From Chloroflexota bacterium (lineage in GTDB: Bacteria > Chloroflexota > UBA11872 > UBA12225 > JAJDUF01), in the NCBI GenBank assembly GCA_022826725.1, contig JAJDUF010000022.1:62001-126000 (forward strand): a stretch of DNA of 64,000 bases. The letters run 5' to 3'. Numbering within the stretch: position 1 is the first letter of the stretch; every line of letters starts with the position of its first letter. The position numbers and the translations under genes were made by a program. Of the stretch, positions 34,090-42,858 are shown in pieces. The notes under the pieces were generated by a model. It was not told the DNA's origin. It saw only the letters and a program-made list of their open reading frames with translations, and did not search any database.

Positions 34090-34359
34090 ATGGAATACGA
34101 GTGGGATGAAGCGAAGCGCCGCTCGAATCTGGAAAAGCATGGGGTTGACTTCTCGGCTATCGGAGCCTTCGAGTGGGGCAGTGCCTTTATCCAGCCAAGC
34201 TATCGAGGTGGAGAGTTGCGCTACACCGCCACCGGCTTCATTGGCAGCCGACTCCACTACGTGGTTTACACCATGCGGGGCGACACCCGCCGCATAATCA
34301 GCCTACGCAAGACTAATTCCAGGGACAGGAGACGATATGAACAAGTACGCCGACGTTGA
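34090..34359 (+). CDS. brnT: BrnT-like ribonuclease toxin
   Basis: 89 residues from the ATG at 34090; an ATG at 34078 adds four. MEYEWDEAKRRSNLEKHGVD is the hallmark BrnT/DUF497 start. It continues with AIGAFEWGSAFIQ, a LHYVVYTMRGDTRRIISLRK core and the terminal RRRYEQVRRR. BrnT is a RelE-fold mRNA nuclease held by BrnA. The next gene overlaps it by 23 bp. The pair sits between two tRNA-Cys genes. In most modules the toxin precedes the antitoxin, as here. Confidence 0.88.
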   Translation: MEYEWDEAKRRSNLEKHGVDFSAIGAFEWGSAFIQPSYRGGELRYTATGFIGSRLHYVVYTMRGDTRRIISLRKTNSRDRRRYEQVRRR

Positions 34360-34663
34360 CAGGCTCCCATTCGCCGAATACGCAGAGTTGATGGTGGAGA
34401 AAGGGGCGAAAGAGCGCGGTCTCCCGGATACACGCAAGCTATCGTTTGCACAGCTTACTGCGAGCGCGATGACTTTTGAGGAGATAGCAGCGGAGTACGG
34501 CGAGGAGACCGCCATCAACGTCGGTATCGCTAGAGACCCTGACGCCCCTGAGCTGGATGATGAATGGGTCAAGTACGCTCGGCCCGCTATCGAGGTTCAC
34601 CCACCCCTGGTGGAACGCTATCTGCGGACGCAAGGCAAACGGAAGACGAAGGCGAAGCTGTAG
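34337..34663 (+). CDS. BrnA-like antitoxin
   Basis: 108 residues. MNKYADVDRLPFAEYAELMV is followed by LSFAQLTASAMTFEEIAAEY. The later part, ARDPDAPELDDEWVKYARPA then IEVHPPLVERYL, recalls the DPDxPELTDEWF tract found in partners of BrnT. I do not see the usual C-terminal ribbon-helix-helix of BrnA, so DNA binding is uncertain. The C-terminus is very basic (RTQGKRKTKAKL). The 23-bp overlap with brnT and the context support an antitoxin role. Confidence 0.7.
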   Translation: MNKYADVDRLPFAEYAELMVEKGAKERGLPDTRKLSFAQLTASAMTFEEIAAEYGEETAINVGIARDPDAPELDDEWVKYARPAIEVHPPLVERYLRTQGKRKTKAKL

Positions 34664-34749
34664 CCGCGGGCGGCTCAGCCCCGGACTGTGGGAGTAGCTG
34701 GCACTCCAAGCCCGGTTGCTTCCGGGTAGGACAGGCGCCGCATCGTCCA

Positions 34750-34820
34750 GGCGGCGTAGCCAAGTGGTAAGGCGGGGGGCTGCAAACCCCCATTCACCGG
34801 TTCGATTCCGCTCGCCGCCT
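34750..34820 (+). tRNA. Second tRNA-Cys (GCA), with a T-stem mismatch and no CCA
   Basis: Same acceptor stem, D-arm and anticodon loop as the first copy. The anticodon stem is GGGGG/CCCCC and the variable loop is one base shorter. The T-stem reads ACCGG/CCGCT, leaving a C-C mismatch at its second pair. The 3' end continues CCC rather than CCA. It may be functional but looks like a diverging duplicate of the gene 901 bp upstream. Confidence 0.85.
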
Positions 34821-35012
34821 CCCTGCCGCACCTCGTGTATCTTCCTCTCTGCCCGCCGCGACGGCTGCCGGAGTGTATCGAGTAGCCGCGCTGCCTTGCT
34901 GGGGCAGCGGCTACCGGCTATACTCCATACCGGTTCCGCCGACGCCCACCCGGGCCTGGCCGTGCCGCGCATCTGGCTGCCGGGCGATGTTGCGCCTCCG
35001 TCGCGCAACCCG

Positions 35013-35041
35013 TTGGCGTCGGAGCCGAGCTTCTTTATGAG
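35013..35041 (+). promoter_or_regulatory. Possible promoter of the nuo operon
   Basis: TTGGCG (35013-35018), a 17-base spacer and TATGAG (35036-35041) lie just before nuoA. The -10 is weak. The leader would be very short and overlap the GAGGGAA ribosome site, so a promoter further upstream near the tRNA is also possible. Confidence 0.3.
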
Positions 35042-35052
35042 GGAAGATATCC

Positions 35053-35418
35053 ATGCCTGATTACACTACGGTCTATCCGCCCATTATCGCGGCCACTATT
35101 CTCGGCATTGCGTTCATTGCGATCACACTCTTCTTGGCCAGCCTGCTTGCTCCCCGCGTCAAGAGTGAGAAAAAGGCCGAAACATACGAATGTGGCATGG
35201 TCCCGCTCGGTACCAACTGGGCACAAATGAACATCCGCTACTATTTCTTTGCCATCCTCTTCCTCATCTTCGAGATCGAGGCCGTCTTCCTCTTCCCGTG
35301 GGCCGTCACGCTGAAGGAGTTGAGCGCCGTCGCCTTCTACGAGATGATGCTCTTTCTGGGCATTCTTCTGTTCGGTCTTGCCTATGCCTGGCGCAAGGGG
35401 TTACTAGCATGGGAGTGA
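35053..35418 (+). CDS. nuoA: Complex I subunit A (NuoA)
   Basis: 121 residues, three membrane helices. It is a small membrane-arm subunit near the quinone site. [20 protein letters not shown] is the first helix. The conserved loop [20 protein letters not shown] holds the ECG cysteine. [20 protein letters not shown] carries the buried acidic cluster in helix 2. GAGGGAAG precedes the ATG. It overlaps nuoB by 10 bp. First of eleven collinear nuo genes. Confidence 0.97.
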   Translation: MPDYTTVYPPIIAATILGIAFIAITLFLASLLAPRVKSEKKAETYECGMVPLGTNWAQMNIRYYFFAILFLIFEIEAVFLFPWAVTLKELSAVAFYEMMLFLGILLFGLAYAWRKGLLAWE

Positions 35419-35996
35419 CGTCACCGACCGACGAACGGCTGACCGCCCTCGGCAAAGAGGTCGGCTTGGACGTGTTCACGGCACGCACTGGCGAGGACCT
35501 GAAGCCGGAAAACCTGTTCGCGCAGCTCCCCAAAGGCGTGGTCACCACCAACCTCGATCTGCTGCTCAACTGGGGGCGCAAAGCCAGCCTCTGGCCGATG
35601 ACGTTCGGCCTGGCCTGCTGTGCCATCGAGATGATCGCCTCCTCCATGCCGCACCACGATCTGGACCGCTTTGGGATCGTCCCGATGCCGGCGCCGACGC
35701 CCCGACAGTCGGACGTGATGATCGTCTCCGGCACGGTCACGACCAAGATGGCGCCGGCGGTCAAGCGGCTCTACGACCAGATGCCGGAACCGAAGTGGGT
35801 GATCTCCATGGGTGGTTGCGCCACCTGCGGCGGTCCATACTACCGCTACCCGACGGTGGTGCAGGGCGTGGACCAGATCATCCCGGTGGATGTCTACATT
35901 GGCGGCTGTCCGCCACGCCCCGAGGCGCTGATGCAGGGCTTCATTGATCTCCAGAAGCGTATCCTGCGTGAATCCAGTAAGGATCGCCGGTCGTGA
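35409..35996 (+). CDS. nuoB: Complex I subunit B (NuoB)
   Basis: 195 residues. It carries the terminal iron-sulfur cluster N2 that passes electrons to quinone. The ligands are visible: the tandem cysteines in [30 protein letters not shown] and [14 protein letters not shown]. The start at 35409 overlaps the nuoA stop; a longer open frame into nuoA is a shadow. Its stop overlaps the GTG of nuoC by 4 bp, so translation is coupled. Confidence 0.97.
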   Translation: MGVTSPTDERLTALGKEVGLDVFTARTGEDLKPENLFAQLPKGVVTTNLDLLLNWGRKASLWPMTFGLACCAIEMIASSMPHHDLDRFGIVPMPAPTPRQSDVMIVSGTVTTKMAPAVKRLYDQMPEPKWVISMGGCATCGGPYYRYPTVVQGVDQIIPVDVYIGGCPPRPEALMQGFIDLQKRILRESSKDRRS

Positions 35997-36859
35997 GCGC
36001 GGATAGTGCGGCTCCGCGGCCGGTGCGCGCGATCAACACCAGTGAGCGCAGTCCGTGGCTGGGCAAGGAGTGTCCCCACTGTAATCAGCCGCTCGCCGTC
36101 GGTGAGCCGGTGGTCGTGTGCTCGCAGTGCCGCATACCCCAGCACGCCACCTGCTGGACAGCCCAAGACAACACCTGCGGCGCCGAGGGCTGTGGCTTTA
36201 GCGCCCCGGTGCGCGAGCGCCGGCAGCGACCGGCCGCCGCTGACGGGCAATCCGCGCCCGCACGCCGCGCAACTGCGGCGAGACGTCGTCCGGCCGGCGG
36301 TGCCCGACCAGCGGCGCGAGCGGCCCGCGCACCTTTCGTGCTCGTGCCCCGCGAGGCGTCGGGGCTGCGGACTCGCGCGGAAGTGCAGGCGCGGCTGGAG
36401 CGAGTGCTCGGCGACTTGCAGCCCGAGTTCTCCACCGCCGCCGATGAAGTGATTGCCACTTTCCGGTCGGACCGCATCGTCGAAGCCTGTCGGCGTGCTT
36501 GTAGCCACGCCGACTTGCGATTCGACTACCTGCGCTGTCTGTCCGGCGTAGACTGGCAGGGCCAGGGACGGGACGTGGTCTACCACCTGTTCTCCACCGA
36601 GCTGTTCCACAAGTGTACGTTCAAGGTGCGCGTGCCGAACGACAATCCGGTGGTCCCGACGGTGACGACCGTATGGCGCGGCGCCAACTGGCACGAGCGG
36701 GAGACGGCGGAGATGTTCGGCATCACCTTTGCCGGGCACCCCTACCCGGAGCCGCTGCTGCTGCAACGCGACGAGCAGGGGCGTATCATTCCCGGCCATA
36801 TCCTGTTGAAGAGCTTTCCCCTCCGGCCGCCGGAGCCGCCCGTCGAGCTTGACGAATGA
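35993..36859 (+). CDS. nuoC: Complex I subunit C (NuoC) fused to an N-terminal RING-like zinc domain
   Basis: 288 residues; ordinary NuoC has 150-200. Residues 20-70 hold eight potential zinc ligands: C27, C30, C43, C46, H51, C54, C62, C67 (CPHC, CSQC, then HATCW). This is the cross-brace pattern of the Prok-RING/zinc-ribbon family. Residues 78-115 are an Ala/Arg-rich linker ([20 protein letters not shown]). The NuoC 30-kDa domain follows: [60 protein letters not shown] and [15 protein letters not shown]. It connects the hydrophilic arm to the quinone module. The GTG start overlaps the nuoB stop. Confidence 0.95.
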   Translation: MSADSAAPRPVRAINTSERSPWLGKECPHCNQPLAVGEPVVVCSQCRIPQHATCWTAQDNTCGAEGCGFSAPVRERRQRPAAADGQSAPARRATAARRRPAGGARPAARAARAPFVLVPREASGLRTRAEVQARLERVLGDLQPEFSTAADEVIATFRSDRIVEACRRACSHADLRFDYLRCLSGVDWQGQGRDVVYHLFSTELFHKCTFKVRVPNDNPVVPTVTTVWRGANWHERETAEMFGITFAGHPYPEPLLLQRDEQGRIIPGHILLKSFPLRPPEPPVELDE

Positions 36860-36886
36860 CCGCTGTGACGCGCAACGAGGATAACG

Positions 36887-38062
36887 ATGGCCGTTAGTAC
36901 CGCAGCCCGCACCGCCGACCTGCTGGCCGGCGCGCCGCTGCCGGCTCCCGATGGTGACCAAGAGCTTGACACCGTCGAGATGACCATCAATATGGGGCCG
37001 CAGCACCCCAGCACCCACGGTGTCTTTCGAATCGTCTTGCAGCTCGAGGGGGAGCGCATTCGCGGCGTGACCCCCCACATCGGCTATCTGCACCGTGGTG
37101 CGGAGAAGCTGGGCGAGGCCGCCAGCTACGTCGAGGTCATCATCCACCTCGACCGGACCGAATACCTCTCGGCCCTGCTCAGTGAGCAGTGCTACTGCAT
37201 GGCCGTCGAAAAGCTGGCGAACTTGGACGTGCCGGAGCGTGCCGAATACATTCGGATCATCCTCGCCGAGTTCACGCGCATGGTCTCCCACTGCATGTTC
37301 TACGGCGCCTTTGGCGCCGACGCTGGCGCCACCACCCCGTTCGCCTACGCCTTTGCCCTGCGCGAAGAAATCCAGCAGCTTTTCGAGTTCGTCGGCGGTG
37401 CCCGCATGTTCCCCAACTACTTCCGGCCCGGCGGCCTGAAGGAAGAGGTCCCCGACGGGTTTGAGCAAAAGGTCCGCGATACGCTGGACTTGGCCCATCG
37501 CTCGATTGACGACTTCAACCGCCTCCTGACGGAGAACGAAATCTTCCTCGCCCGCACGCGCGGTGTGGCGACCATTACCGCCGAGGAAGCGCTCAACTGG
37601 GGTCTCTCCGGTCCGATGCTGCGCTCCACCGGCGTGCCCATTGACGTGCGCCGCGCCGAGCCGTACTCGATCTACGACCGCTTCGACTTCGACATCCCCG
37701 TCGGTACCACGGGCGACTGCTACGAGCGGTACCTGATCCGCCTCGAGGAGATGCGCCAGAGTATCCGCATCATTGAGCAGGCGCTGAAGGACTTGCCCGG
37801 CGGCCCCATCCTGGGGAACGTGCCCAAGTCCCTCCGCACGCCGGCCGGTGAAGCCTATCAGCGCATCGAGAACAGCCGCGGCGATTTCGGCGTCTATCTC
37901 GTCAGCGAGCAGAACAAGCTGGAGCCGTACCGCGTGAAGTATCGCTCGCCTTCCTACTGCAACCTCCAAGCGTTGGGACGCCTGATGATCGGAAACTACG
38001 TTGCCGACGCCGTGCTGGCGCTCGGCTCGGTAGACATTGTGCTCGGTGAGGTGGATCGGTAG
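36887..38062 (+). CDS. nuoD: Complex I subunit D (NuoD, 49 kDa)
   Basis: 391 residues. It forms most of the quinone-binding cavity with NuoB. INMGPQHPSTHGVFRIVLQL is the conserved start carrying the quinone-site His. HIGYLHRGAEKLGEAASYVE, DYRTEYLS-like LDRTEYLSALLSEQ, and the invariant ending ALGSVDIVLGEVDR are all present. There is a short unstructured N-terminal extension of about 28 residues. nuoH starts on the next base after its stop. Confidence 0.98.
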   Translation: MAVSTAARTADLLAGAPLPAPDGDQELDTVEMTINMGPQHPSTHGVFRIVLQLEGERIRGVTPHIGYLHRGAEKLGEAASYVEVIIHLDRTEYLSALLSEQCYCMAVEKLANLDVPERAEYIRIILAEFTRMVSHCMFYGAFGADAGATTPFAYAFALREEIQQLFEFVGGARMFPNYFRPGGLKEEVPDGFEQKVRDTLDLAHRSIDDFNRLLTENEIFLARTRGVATITAEEALNWGLSGPMLRSTGVPIDVRRAEPYSIYDRFDFDIPVGTTGDCYERYLIRLEEMRQSIRIIEQALKDLPGGPILGNVPKSLRTPAGEAYQRIENSRGDFGVYLVSEQNKLEPYRVKYRSPSYCNLQALGRLMIGNYVADAVLALGSVDIVLGEVDR

Positions 38063-39292
38063 ATGCTTGACTTCAACTACGAATCCGTAACCTCGTTGCT
38101 GCCCGGCTTCCTCACCGCCGATTGGGTGCCGGGCCTCAACCTGCTCTCCTTCCTCGGTATCTTCATCCTTCTCAACATCGTCCTCTTCACCGTCATGGGC
38201 CTGATCTGGCTGGAGCGCAAGACGCTCGGCAAGATTCAGTTGCGCCCCGGTCCGACGATCAACGGACCACACGGGCTGTTGCAGTCCCCGGCCGACGCCA
38301 TCAAGCTCCTAATCAAGGAGGACCTCACCCCGGCTGCCGCTGACAAGCGCATTTTCAAGATGGCGCCCTATCTGGTGTTCATTCCGATCTTCTTGGTCTT
38401 CCTGGTCGTCCCCTGGTCCCGCGACGTGGTGGTGCGCGCGCTCGATCTCGGCTTGCTCTACGTCGTAGCCATCCCCGCCATCTCCACGGTCGGACTGGTG
38501 ATGTCCGGCTGGTCCTCGGGTAACAAGTACTCGATGCTCGGCGCCGCCCGCGCCGTCGCCCAGCTCATCGCCTACGAGCTACCGCTGGTGGTCTCCCTGC
38601 TCGGCGTGGCGATCCTGGCGCAAAGCATGTCCCTCTCGGACATCGTGGTGGCTCAGGCCCCGCTGTGGTTCATCTTCATCCAGCCACTCGGCTTCTTCAT
38701 TTTCGTCACTGCCTCCCTGGCCGAGAATAACCGTACCCCCTTCGACATCAGCATCGCCGAATCGGAATTGGTATTCGGTCCCTTCCTCGAATACAGCGGC
38801 ATGAGGTGGGCGCTGTTCTTCCTGACCGAGTATGCCTCCGTCTTCCTGAACGCCGTCCTCGCCGCCACGCTCTACCTCGGCGGCTGGACCTTCTTCGGTC
38901 TGCCGGAAGCTATCGTGGAAGCCACCGGTCTATCCGCGGCAGCCGGAGTTGGCGGTACACTCGTCATACTGATTGGCTTCGGCTTCTTCTTCCTCAAGAC
39001 CACCCTACTCATTCTCTTCATCATCTGGCTGCGCGGCACCCTCCCGCGCCTGCGTATTGACCAGTTGATGTCCTTCGCGTGGAAGGCACTCCTACCCGCG
39101 GCCCTGGCAAATCTGGTGCTCACGGCGATGCTCGTGGTGTTCGGCAACTGGCCCGCGGCCATTGCGACCGCCGTCACGGTCCTCGCCTTCGCCATCGTCT
39201 ATCTCATCCTCCGCCGACGCCCGGCCGCCACTGCGGCGGCTCCCGTGCGGTTGGCGCGAGTGCCGGCGCGGCCGCTGGCGCCGGAGGCCTGA
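38063..39292 (+). CDS. nuoH: Complex I subunit H (NuoH)
   Basis: 409 residues, eight or more helices. It forms the quinone entry channel and the start of the proton axis. GLIWLERKTLGKIQLRPGPT and GPHGLLQSPADAIKLLIKED are the classic loop 1. AENNRTPFDISIAESELVFG carries the conserved acidic residues, and WLRGTLPRLRIDQLMSFAWK is the last loop. The C-terminal tail is extended by an Ala/Arg-rich stretch of 40 residues. It lies directly after nuoD with no gap. Confidence 0.98.
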   Translation: MLDFNYESVTSLLPGFLTADWVPGLNLLSFLGIFILLNIVLFTVMGLIWLERKTLGKIQLRPGPTINGPHGLLQSPADAIKLLIKEDLTPAAADKRIFKMAPYLVFIPIFLVFLVVPWSRDVVVRALDLGLLYVVAIPAISTVGLVMSGWSSGNKYSMLGAARAVAQLIAYELPLVVSLLGVAILAQSMSLSDIVVAQAPLWFIFIQPLGFFIFVTASLAENNRTPFDISIAESELVFGPFLEYSGMRWALFFLTEYASVFLNAVLAATLYLGGWTFFGLPEAIVEATGLSAAAGVGGTLVILIGFGFFFLKTTLLILFIIWLRGTLPRLRIDQLMSFAWKALLPAALANLVLTAMLVVFGNWPAAIATAVTVLAFAIVYLILRRRPAATAAAPVRLARVPARPLAPEA

Positions 39293-39334
39293 TCGGTTGG
39301 CCCGTAGCGGCGATTGACCAAAGGAGCGAAAGAC

Positions 39335-39817
39335 ATGCTCGGCGCACTCAAAGGGATGGTGCAGACCGTTCGCACGGCCTTCTTTCGGAAAAATGTCACC
39401 TGGCACTACCCCAAGGAACAGCGCCCCCTGCAAGAGCGGTTCATGGGCGCACCTGGGCTGATCTGGGACAAGGAGATTGACGAGATCGTCTGTGTGGCCT
39501 GCCGCATCTGCGAGCGCGCCTGCCCGGACGACTGTATCTCGATGACGGCGGCCAAGTACGAGGGCGACAAGAGCAACAAGAAGAACATCGTCACCCAGTA
39601 CTGGATTGACCTCGGCCGCTGCTCCTACTGCGGCATTTGCGTCGAGGTCTGCCCGTTCGACGCCAACGAGATGACCCCCCATTGGCAGTTGACGACCTAC
39701 GACCGACAAGAGTTGGTGTACGACATGGATAAGCTCGTCGAGATTGCCGAGGGGATGCAGCGGCGCTTGGGGAAGGAGACGCCGCCGGAGCGCACGCGAC
39801 CCGGCGCGACGGCGTAA
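39335..39817 (+). CDS. nuoI: Complex I subunit I (NuoI), 2x[4Fe-4S] ferredoxin
   Basis: 160 residues. It holds clusters N6a and N6b, which relay electrons to NuoB. The two ferredoxin motifs are CVACRICERACPDDCI and CSYCGICVEVCPFDANEM. The N-terminal helix KGMVQTVRTAFFRKNVTW anchors it to the membrane arm. The ATG at 39335 has AAAGGAG upstream. Because NuoE, F and G are absent from the operon, NuoI would be the likely entry point for electrons in an 11-subunit enzyme. Confidence 0.97.
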   Translation: MLGALKGMVQTVRTAFFRKNVTWHYPKEQRPLQERFMGAPGLIWDKEIDEIVCVACRICERACPDDCISMTAAKYEGDKSNKKNIVTQYWIDLGRCSYCGICVEVCPFDANEMTPHWQLTTYDRQELVYDMDKLVEIAEGMQRRLGKETPPERTRPGATA

Positions 39818-39977
39818 TGGGGCGCCGCGTGCATGTTCCGAGCATCTATGGCAGCATAAGCACCGCCATCGTTGCGGCAGTGTCCGCGTCCGTTCGGCGC
39901 AGCGCCTCCGCACCGAGCACCGGCGAATCTATACAGACCTTGGGGACGTATCACGCCATGTTGGAACCGCGTCCACG

Positions 39978-40478
39978 ATGACCTTCGCACAAGGCACGTT
40001 CTACGTGCTCGCCGCCGCCACCATTATCTCCGCGCTCGGTGTTGTGGTCGTCCGCAACGTGGTCTATAGCGCCCTGCTGCTGATTCTCACGTTGAGCCTC
40101 ACCGGGCTGGTCTACCTCTACCTCTACGCCGACTTCCTCGCCCTGGTGCAAATCCTGATCTACGGCGGTACCGTCAGCGTGCTCTTGCTCTTCGCCTTGA
40201 TGCTGACCCGACCGGAGCAGTACCGCGTCCGTGCCCATACGCAGTGGCCGCTGGCAATCATCGCGGCCATTGTGGTGTTTGTCGTCCTGGCATACCAGGC
40301 CCTGGCGACCGATTGGCTCGGCGGCCGCACGCCGGTCCTGGAGCGTGCCGGTCCCGACGTGCTCGGCGAGCAGCTCTTCGGTCCGTGGGCGGTGCCGTTC
40401 GAGATCGCCTCGGTCGTGCTGCTCGTGGCCTTGCTCGGCGCGCTCATTCTGGCGCGCCGCACGGAGGGCGAGTCGTGA
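39978..40478 (+). CDS. nuoJ: Complex I subunit J (NuoJ)
   Basis: 166 residues, five helices. FAQGTFYVLAAATIISALGV opens it. The conserved helix 3 is ALVQILIYGGTVSVLLLFAL, with the pi-bulge region important for coupling. It is preceded by a 160-bp gap after nuoI, the longest inside the operon; the open frame through that gap is not supported. The stop overlaps the GTG of nuoK by 4 bp. Confidence 0.95.
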   Translation: MTFAQGTFYVLAAATIISALGVVVVRNVVYSALLLILTLSLTGLVYLYLYADFLALVQILIYGGTVSVLLLFALMLTRPEQYRVRAHTQWPLAIIAAIVVFVVLAYQALATDWLGGRTPVLERAGPDVLGEQLFGPWAVPFEIASVVLLVALLGALILARRTEGES

Positions 40479-40783
40479 TTCCCCTGGAGCACTTCCTCCT
40501 CCTCAGCGCGGCCCTGTTCGCCATCGGCACCTATGGCCTGCTGGCACGGCGCAATGCCGTCCTGGTGCTGATCTCAATTGAGTTGCTGCTCAACGCCGTG
40601 GCGATCAACTTGGTGGCCTTTGCCACCTACTTGGACCCGGGCCGCGTGGCCGGAATCATCATCGCCATCTTTGTCATCACGATTGCCGCCGCCGAGTTGG
40701 GGTTGGGACTTGCTATCGTCTTGCGGGTCTACCGCCTACGCTCGTCGGTGAACGTTGACGAGGTGGACACCTTACGCTGGTAG
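40475..40783 (+). CDS. nuoK: Complex I subunit K (NuoK)
   Basis: 102 residues, three helices. VIPLEHFLLLSAALFAIGTY is the usual start. The glutamate pair for proton transfer is in VLISIELLLNAVAINLVAFA and VITIAAAELGLGLAIVLRVY. The GTG start at 40475 overlaps the nuoJ stop. Longer open frames upstream lie within nuoJ and are shadows. Confidence 0.96.
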   Translation: MIPLEHFLLLSAALFAIGTYGLLARRNAVLVLISIELLLNAVAINLVAFATYLDPGRVAGIIIAIFVITIAAAELGLGLAIVLRVYRLRSSVNVDEVDTLRW

Positions 40784-40846
40784 CATTGCCACGCCGACGC
40801 TCATTTCGATAGTGCAACCTAGCCCGTCAGCAGTACCGGAGAACGC

Positions 40847-42847
40847 ATGGACTTTGCTTGGCTCATACCCACCCTCTGCGTGGGTGCCTTCTTCTTCAAC
40901 ATCGTCATCACCCGCTGGCTCGGCCCGCGGAAGCAGGCCCTCGGCGCATTCGTCTCCTTGGCCGCGACCGCCGCGGCCTTCATCGTCTTCCTGATCGTCT
41001 TCACCGAAGCGGTCGCCACGCCCGACCTGACCGAGCACCCCCACCTCACCACCTGGGCCTGGTTCCAAATAGATACGTTCGCCTTCCCCGTCAACATGGT
41101 GGTGGATTGGCCCGCCATCGTGATGCTCGGCGTGGTCAGCTTCCTCTCCTTCCTCATACAGTTCTACTCCGTCGGCTACATGAGCGGGCACAACCGCTTC
41201 TGGTGGTTCTTCTCGGTCATTGCCCTCTTCACCGGGGCCATGCTCACGCTCGTCATCGCCTACAACTTCCTCATCCTCTACATGGCCTGGGAGTTGGTAG
41301 GGCTGTGCTCGTATCTACTCATCGGCTTCTACAACGAGCGCCGCTCGGCCGCCGAGGCCTCCAAGAAAGCCTTCGTCACCACCCGCGTCGGCGACGTCGG
41401 CTTCTTCATCGCCATTCTCATTCTCTTCAGCCAGACCGGCACGTTTGACATGGGTGTCATCTTCGATGCCGCCACGAACGGCGAGATCAGCTCCGGCCTG
41501 CTCACCTTGAGCGTGCTGCTGCTGTTCCTCGGCGCCGTCGGCAAGTCGGGGCAGTTCCCGCTGCATGTGTGGCTGCCCGACGCGATGGAAGGCCCAACCC
41601 CCGTCAGCGCCCTGATCCACGCCGCAACGATGGTCACGGCCGGCGTCTTCCTCGTCGCGCGGGCCTATCCGCTCTTCGTCGCGGCCCCCGGCGCGCTGGA
41701 GGTCGTGCTTGTCGTCGGTACCTTCACCGCTATCTTTGCCGGCGTCATCGCGCTGGTGCAGCCCGACATCAAGCGGGTGCTCGCCTACTCGACCGTCAGC
41801 CAGCTCGGCTACATGATGATGGCACTCGGCGCCGGCGCCTACACCGCCGCGCTGTTCCATCTCTATACGCACGCCTTCTTCAAGGCGCTCCTGTTCCTCG
41901 GTTCGGGCGCGGTCATCCACACCATGGAAACGGTGCTCCACGGCCGCGCCGTCAGCCCCAACGACATGAACTATATGGGTGGCCTGGCCCGGCGTATGCC
42001 CATCACCGCCGCCACCTTTGTCATCGGCGCCCTCGCCCTCGCCGGCGTGTTCCCCCTGGCCGGATTCTGGAGCAAGGACGAAATCCTGGCCGGGACCCTG
42101 TACGGTGGTCATTGGGTGCCATTCTTGGTGGCCCTCGTGACGGCCACCCTGACGGCCTTCTACATGTTCCGCGCCGCCTGGCTGACGTTCGGTGGCTCCC
42201 CTCGCTGGCACCTCGCCCCCATGGCAGCGGATAACTCCGCCGAGGAAGCCCACGAGGACGAATCGGAAGGCCACGACGCCCATGCCGATGAGCACCACGA
42301 GCCGCACGAAGCCCCCTGGACCATGTGGGCACCGCTAGTCGTCATTGCCGTATTCGCCGTGATTGCTGGCTGGGTCAACATTCCCGGCCTCTATACCGGC
42401 TTTGGCGACGTGGTGCATTTCGGCGAGCACCACAAAGAGGCCTTCAGCCTGGTCCTCGCGCTCGTCGGCTCCGCCGCGGCGTTGATCGGTATTCTGGTGG
42501 CGGTCGCCGTCTACAACTTCGGCCTTGTCCCGGCGGCCATCTTGGGCGAGAGCTTTGCCACCGTCTACCGCTTCTTGCTGAATAAGTTCTACTTCGATGA
42601 ACTCTACGATTGGATTATCAGCCGCATCCTCTTGAGTATCTCCGCCCTCACCGCGCTCTTTGACCGCAAGATCGTCAACAATTTCGGCGTTGACGGCTCC
42701 GGCTGGCTCACGATCAAGTCCGGGGACCTGCTCCGCTACCACCAAACCGGCCGCATCTACCACTACGCGCTCGGGTTTGTGATCGGCGCCATCCTCGTGC
42801 TGCTCATGATGACGGCCTATCCGGCGCTCGTCGAGTTCTTCCAATAG
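40847..42847 (+). CDS. nuoL: Complex I subunit L (NuoL), distal antiporter-like
   Basis: 666 residues, about 15 helices plus the long lateral helix at the C-terminus. It pumps protons at the tip of the membrane arm. YNFLILYMAWELVGLCSYLL holds the key glutamate. VGKSGQFPLHVWLPDAMEGP and VSALIHAATMVTAGVFLVAR carry the conserved Lys and His residues. A His/Glu-rich cytosolic loop (ESEGHDAHADEHHEPHE) lies near residue 470 and could bind metal. GGAGAA precedes the ATG. Confidence 0.98.
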   Translation: MDFAWLIPTLCVGAFFFNIVITRWLGPRKQALGAFVSLAATAAAFIVFLIVFTEAVATPDLTEHPHLTTWAWFQIDTFAFPVNMVVDWPAIVMLGVVSFLSFLIQFYSVGYMSGHNRFWWFFSVIALFTGAMLTLVIAYNFLILYMAWELVGLCSYLLIGFYNERRSAAEASKKAFVTTRVGDVGFFIAILILFSQTGTFDMGVIFDAATNGEISSGLLTLSVLLLFLGAVGKSGQFPLHVWLPDAMEGPTPVSALIHAATMVTAGVFLVARAYPLFVAAPGALEVVLVVGTFTAIFAGVIALVQPDIKRVLAYSTVSQLGYMMMALGAGAYTAALFHLYTHAFFKALLFLGSGAVIHTMETVLHGRAVSPNDMNYMGGLARRMPITAATFVIGALALAGVFPLAGFWSKDEILAGTLYGGHWVPFLVALVTATLTAFYMFRAAWLTFGGSPRWHLAPMAADNSAEEAHEDESEGHDAHADEHHEPHEAPWTMWAPLVVIAVFAVIAGWVNIPGLYTGFGDVVHFGEHHKEAFSLVLALVGSAAALIGILVAVAVYNFGLVPAAILGESFATVYRFLLNKFYFDELYDWIISRILLSISALTALFDRKIVNNFGVDGSGWLTIKSGDLLRYHQTGRIYHYALGFVIGAILVLLMMTAYPALVEFFQ

Positions 42848-42858
42848 GAGAAGTTGCC

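Noticed and set aside
35894..38272. A 792-codon open frame on the minus strand opposite nuoB, nuoC and nuoD
   Set aside because: It is the antisense shadow of three well-conserved genes in high-G+C DNA. The protein is a low-information mix of charged residues with no motif.
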